Shown piece after piece: positions 14,101 to 15,593 of a DNA stretch of 15,593 bases (its first letter is position 1; each line of letters opens with the position of its first letter). The translations under genes were made by a program, and so were the position numbers. The stretch is from an uncultured Prevotella sp. (GTDB lineage: Bacteria > Bacteroidota > Bacteroidia > Bacteroidales > Bacteroidaceae), in NCBI GenBank assembly GCA_937892695.1, contig CALBJK010000199.1, positions 1 through 15,593 on the forward strand. The letters run 5' to 3'. The notes below the pieces were generated by a model. It was given only the letters and a program-made list of their open reading frames with translations, did not search any database and had not been told where the DNA came from.

Positions 14101-15218
14101 GTCTTGCCGGTGCGCGTATCGAGTATGCCCACACCGCCGTCCTCGGTAGCGATCCATAGCCGTCCGTGCCCGTCACGGGTCATCATCCTCACTACCTTGC
14201 CGACGGTTTCGCCAGAACCATAACCAGGAACATACCAATGGAAATTGTCGTGACTGGCAAGCAGCATGTCTACACCTCCGAAATAAGTTCCTATCCATAC
14301 ATCACCGTTGTGATCGCATAGTATGGAATAGACCGAGTTGTCGCCCAACTGGCTGTTTTCGGACTGCGTATGACTGATTGTCTCGTGGCTTCCGTCAGGG
14401 TTGATGACCGCTATACCCTTTTCGGTACCGGCCCAGATGCGACCTCTCCGGTCTTCGGCTATGGCTCTGACAATCCCATCTGGCAATACGTCCTTACCAA
14501 AGACAACGGGTCGTCCGCTCACGCGGTCGATGCGCATAAGTCCCTTGCCGTTACGTCCCATCCACAGATTGTCCTTGCTGTCGACAAACAGAGGGATGAT
14601 GCCGTCGGCTCCGGTAATGAAGTCGGAGTAATAGGAACGTGGAATTGGTCGGAAACGTTTCAAGCCGGATGTTGTGTGGTAGATGGCACGGTTGGTAGAC
14701 AACCATACGTTGCCTCGACGGTCTGCCGCAAGCGAAATGATGTACCCAGGGTCGAAACGCTTAGCTGTGAAGCGGTCACGCTTCTCGTCATAACTGTAAA
14801 GACGTGTGCCGCTACATATAATGCGGCCATTGCTCTCTACAATGGAAGCCACTTTCTGCCCTGTCTCGGCATAACACTTGAAATCGTCTGTCGAAGGACG
14901 ATAACGGCAAACGCCATAGAGAGTGAGCACCCACAGGCGCCCACGACTATCTGTGAAAAGTCCGAACACATAGTTGTGTTTCAGGGAATTCGGCCGCTGT
15001 TTGTCATGGAAATAGCTTACCACAGAATAGCCGTCATAACGGCACAGCCCATTGCGTGTGCCTATCCAGATATTACCGTTCCGGTCCTGCGCCAACGCAT
15101 TGACCTGTTGGCTGGGCAGACCGTCCTTGCCGGTGATGTGCAGGAAATGATAGTTGGCCGATTTTACAGGAATCGACACGAACCAGAATATCGCTACCAG
15201 AAAAGAAATCAATCTCAT
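11199..15218 (-). CDS. Hybrid two-component system sensor/regulator (HTCS)
   Basis: This 1339-aa inner-membrane protein senses a periplasmic ligand and activates transcription from one polypeptide. A signal/anchor segment (1-20) is followed by about 13-14 reg_prop propeller repeats (IWIGTRNGLCRYD, VWIGTYFGGVDML, MWIGTFRNGLFRYN and others) up to about 640. Then come a Y_Y_Y domain (about 677-750), a TM helix (about 765-787) and HisKA with phospho-acceptor His822 (SHELKTPLTL). HATPase boxes lie near 933, 970 and 1000 (NLLQNAIKF, DNGVGI, GWGIGLSL). A receiver has Asp1094/1095 and phospho-acceptor Asp1137 (ISDVMMPGMDG), and an AraC-type HTH occupies about 1240-1335. All key residues are intact. 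HTCS genes usually sit beside the polysaccharide utilization locus they control; here the neighbours are LamG and GDPD genes with no susCD. Control of those units is inferred from position and shared operators. Confidence 0.95.
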   Translation of the reverse strand: MRLISFLVAIFWFVSIPVKSANYHFLHITGKDGLPSQQVNALAQDRNGNIWIGTRNGLCRYDGYSVVSYFHDKQRPNSLKHNYVFGLFTDSRGRLWVLTLYGVCRYRPSTDDFKCYAETGQKVASIVESNGRIICSGTRLYSYDEKRDRFTAKRFDPGYIISLAADRRGNVWLSTNRAIYHTTSGLKRFRPIPRSYYSDFITGADGIIPLFVDSKDNLWMGRNGKGLMRIDRVSGRPVVFGKDVLPDGIVRAIAEDRRGRIWAGTEKGIAVINPDGSHETISHTQSENSQLGDNSVYSILCDHNGDVWIGTYFGGVDMLLASHDNFHWYVPGYGSGETVGKVVRMMTRDGHGRLWIATEDGGVGILDTRTGKTVPFTGIRGLGANVHSLYYDRRNDEMWIGTFRNGLFRYNLRTGHIRRYYHERGLESDAIFYITAQKNGTLWVATTLGLRRYDPKTDMFCKTGDWFLDTSFIYTLHVDSKDNVWAGSTVFGLFVMNTKRHRVIHWNVGDCGLDDKYVTCVYQDRRGRVWIGTNNNGMQVMDQQTGIIMTVCPNSALQHSTVCSIVEDRHGHIWTGTGNGLYMYDPEHNELVRYTSEDGLPTNQMNFSSSYVSASGRMYFGTVKGLVSFMPSRMSPRKMNMPVHFKSLVISDREVRPGGADGILAKSVDELAKITLPYDLSRMFSIDYGVIRPSGAANVSYQVKLEGVDRHWRNVGQERRFVGYNLDPGTYTLKVRANGASSVGWNSMPVKSITIVIEPPFYRSTLAYMFYVLVVAVLLYGLSRFAIIRIREKNSLRAARLEKDKIKEIDKAKSDFFTMMSHELKTPLTLISGPLRNMIGKKLDEESHQDLSMAIENVDRMDEMINKLITFNKVESGNFPFYVQKGDAVAAVEKSAGRFVMSASHKHITLTVNCDDTGEDVWFSQSYVDHIMGNLLQNAIKFTPENGHISVRASITRHDNGFKYLHIEVEDNGVGISEDERDNIFLRYYQTKDGNEADNNGWGIGLSLVKRLVEMHKGTVCVDSAEGGGSIFTVDICTSGSAFSDRNKIVTDSFKTGDSVDNETHEPTPELVEVSSPTDFSAHDDSRPTVLVVDDNTDMLRFISRCIGRTYHVVTAENGDDALRIAREGGVGLIISDVMMPGMDGNQLCRAVKSDISTSHIPVILLTARYSRDDIVNGYESGAAAYIAKPFSPYALELQVKNILSSLVAQSKRRAEQFGEVEDEEDTMCELDRNFVDKINQLVEENISNSDFCVQNVTEEMGISRSLLHNKMKSLMDTSMGDYIRSKRLELARKLLSKGYNVSETAYQSGFTDPNHFSKMFKKKFGVSPSEYMRQSNTR

Positions 15219-15257
15219 TGTTTAATGGTGCAGGATTAGCAGTCCTATTCGGACAGA

Positions 15258-15274
15258 TTGTATCTACAAAAATA
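15258..15274 (-). promoter_or_regulatory. Likely HTCS promoter -7 with overlapping TTGTA/TACAA pair
   Basis: On the minus strand TATTTTTG (15267-15274) matches TAnnTTTG about 48 bp upstream of the HTCS start; no good -33 TTTG is visible at 19-21 bp. TTGTAGATACAA (15258-15269) overlaps it. This is the same half-site pair as at the bicistron promoters but with a 2-nt spacer, which could mean autoregulation. Confidence 0.4.
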
Positions 15275-15350
15275 ATAATAATCCTGGGAAAACAGCCATA
15301 GTTGCCAAAGGAAAAGGAAGAAGCTTTGACATTTTTTTGATTTGTTCACG

Positions 15351-15364
15351 TCATTAATTAATGA
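15351..15364. repeat. Palindrome TCATTAATTAATGA
   Basis: A perfect 14-bp palindrome lies about 85 bp upstream of the HTCS -7 element. In AT-rich DNA this can arise by chance. It may be a regulator site, but nothing else supports that. Confidence 0.3.
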
Positions 15365-15397
15365 AGGAAGCCATGAAACTACAGCTGTGCGGATACG

Positions 15398-15448
15398 AAA
15401 CAGACAGGACACTACAATATATGGTTACTGTAGTTGTCCCGTCTGTTT
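15398..15448 (-). terminator. Terminator of the partial gene at the right edge
   Basis: AAACAGACAGGACACTACA (15398-15416) and TGTAGTTGTCCCGTCTGTTT (15429-15448) form a ~19-bp stem with one bulge. On the minus strand the single mismatch becomes a G-U pair and TTTCG follows, so leftward termination is favoured. A second small stem (15475-15492) lies between it and the stop codon. Confidence 0.75.
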
Positions 15449-15510
15449 TATAAGTTTTTATCCTGTACGCCATCAGCTACAAGACTGTAGCCGACAGAAA
15501 TGTTTCATTT

Positions 15511-15593
15511 CTACTTGTTTTTGCTCAAATCTTTACGTATTTTGGCCGAAGTGTTTTTTAATTCAGCATATTTGGCTTTCTGCTCTGCTGTAA
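15511..15593 (-). CDS. C-terminal fragment of a lysine-rich protein, possibly LTXXQ (Spy/CpxP-like)
   Basis: Only the last 26 codons and the TAG stop (15511-15513) lie in the window; the gene continues to the right. The peptide begins TAEQKAKYAELKNT and ends DLSKNK. The two bases before the Thr codon are TT, so the preceding residue could be Leu, giving the LTxxQ signature of periplasmic Spy/CpxP-like proteins. The tail is helical, charged and lysine-rich. A terminator downstream supports a real gene end. The family call is weak because so little is visible. Confidence 0.5.
   Translation of the reverse strand, partial: TAEQKAKYAELKNTSAKIRKDLSKNK

Noticed and set aside
5325..15218. Classical polysaccharide utilization locus
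   Set aside because: The HTCS suggests one, but no susC, susD, glycoside hydrolase or polysaccharide lyase is visible in the window.
14370..15239. 289-aa plus-strand open frame opposite the HTCS propeller
   Set aside because: It is antisense to the propeller repeats, whose periodic codons keep the opposite frame open.
15342..15593. 83-aa plus-strand open frame at the right edge
   Set aside because: It crosses a strong terminator hairpin and is antisense to the better-supported minus-strand gene end at 15511; it is cysteine-rich and not protein-like.

Overview
The window looks like a chromosomal segment of a Bacteroidales bacterium, most likely from the Prevotellaceae/Muribaculaceae side of the order. 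The evidence is a giant hybrid two-component regulator (HTCS), secreted proteins with Por/T9SS-tail-like domains, and intergenic regions carrying the Bacteroidota promoter pattern TTTG-N19..21-TAnnTTTG instead of E. coli-type boxes. Species cannot be fixed from sequence alone.

Left part (1-2900): about 550 bp of non-coding DNA with a cluster of REP-like hairpins, then a leftward pta-ackA operon for conversion of acetyl-CoA to acetate and ATP. Its promoter faces a rightward gene (3041-4810) encoding a three-part protein: a DUF2156 (MprF-synthase-like) domain, a GNAT acetyltransferase and an SCP2-like tail resembling Eis proteins. That gene has a GC-rich leader with several hairpins and ends in a clear terminator. 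Next comes about 440 bp without genes, holding a perfect 15-bp hairpin.

Right part (5250-15220): a leftward accessory locus. In transcription order it has a 1339-aa HTCS sensor/regulator (propeller, Y_Y_Y, TM, kinase, receiver, AraC HTH). A bicistron follows, with a small secreted T9SS-tail-like protein and a LamG-domain protein. A second, paralogous bicistron has a second small tail-like protein and a LamG-IPT-GDPD fusion. Last is a stand-alone secreted IPT-like-GDPD protein. Each unit has its own terminator, and each downstream unit has its own Bacteroidota-type promoter. The two bicistron promoters share a TTGTA-N8/9-TACAA inverted repeat at nearly the same distance upstream, a good candidate for the HTCS operator. 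No susC/susD pair lies in the window.

Taken together, the right part reads as an HTCS-controlled system for binding (LamG) and cleaving (glycerophosphodiester phosphodiesterase) a phosphodiester-containing extracellular substrate. The substrate is inferred, not shown. At the right edge is the last 26 codons of a leftward gene, possibly an LTXXQ (Spy/CpxP-like) protein, followed by its terminator.
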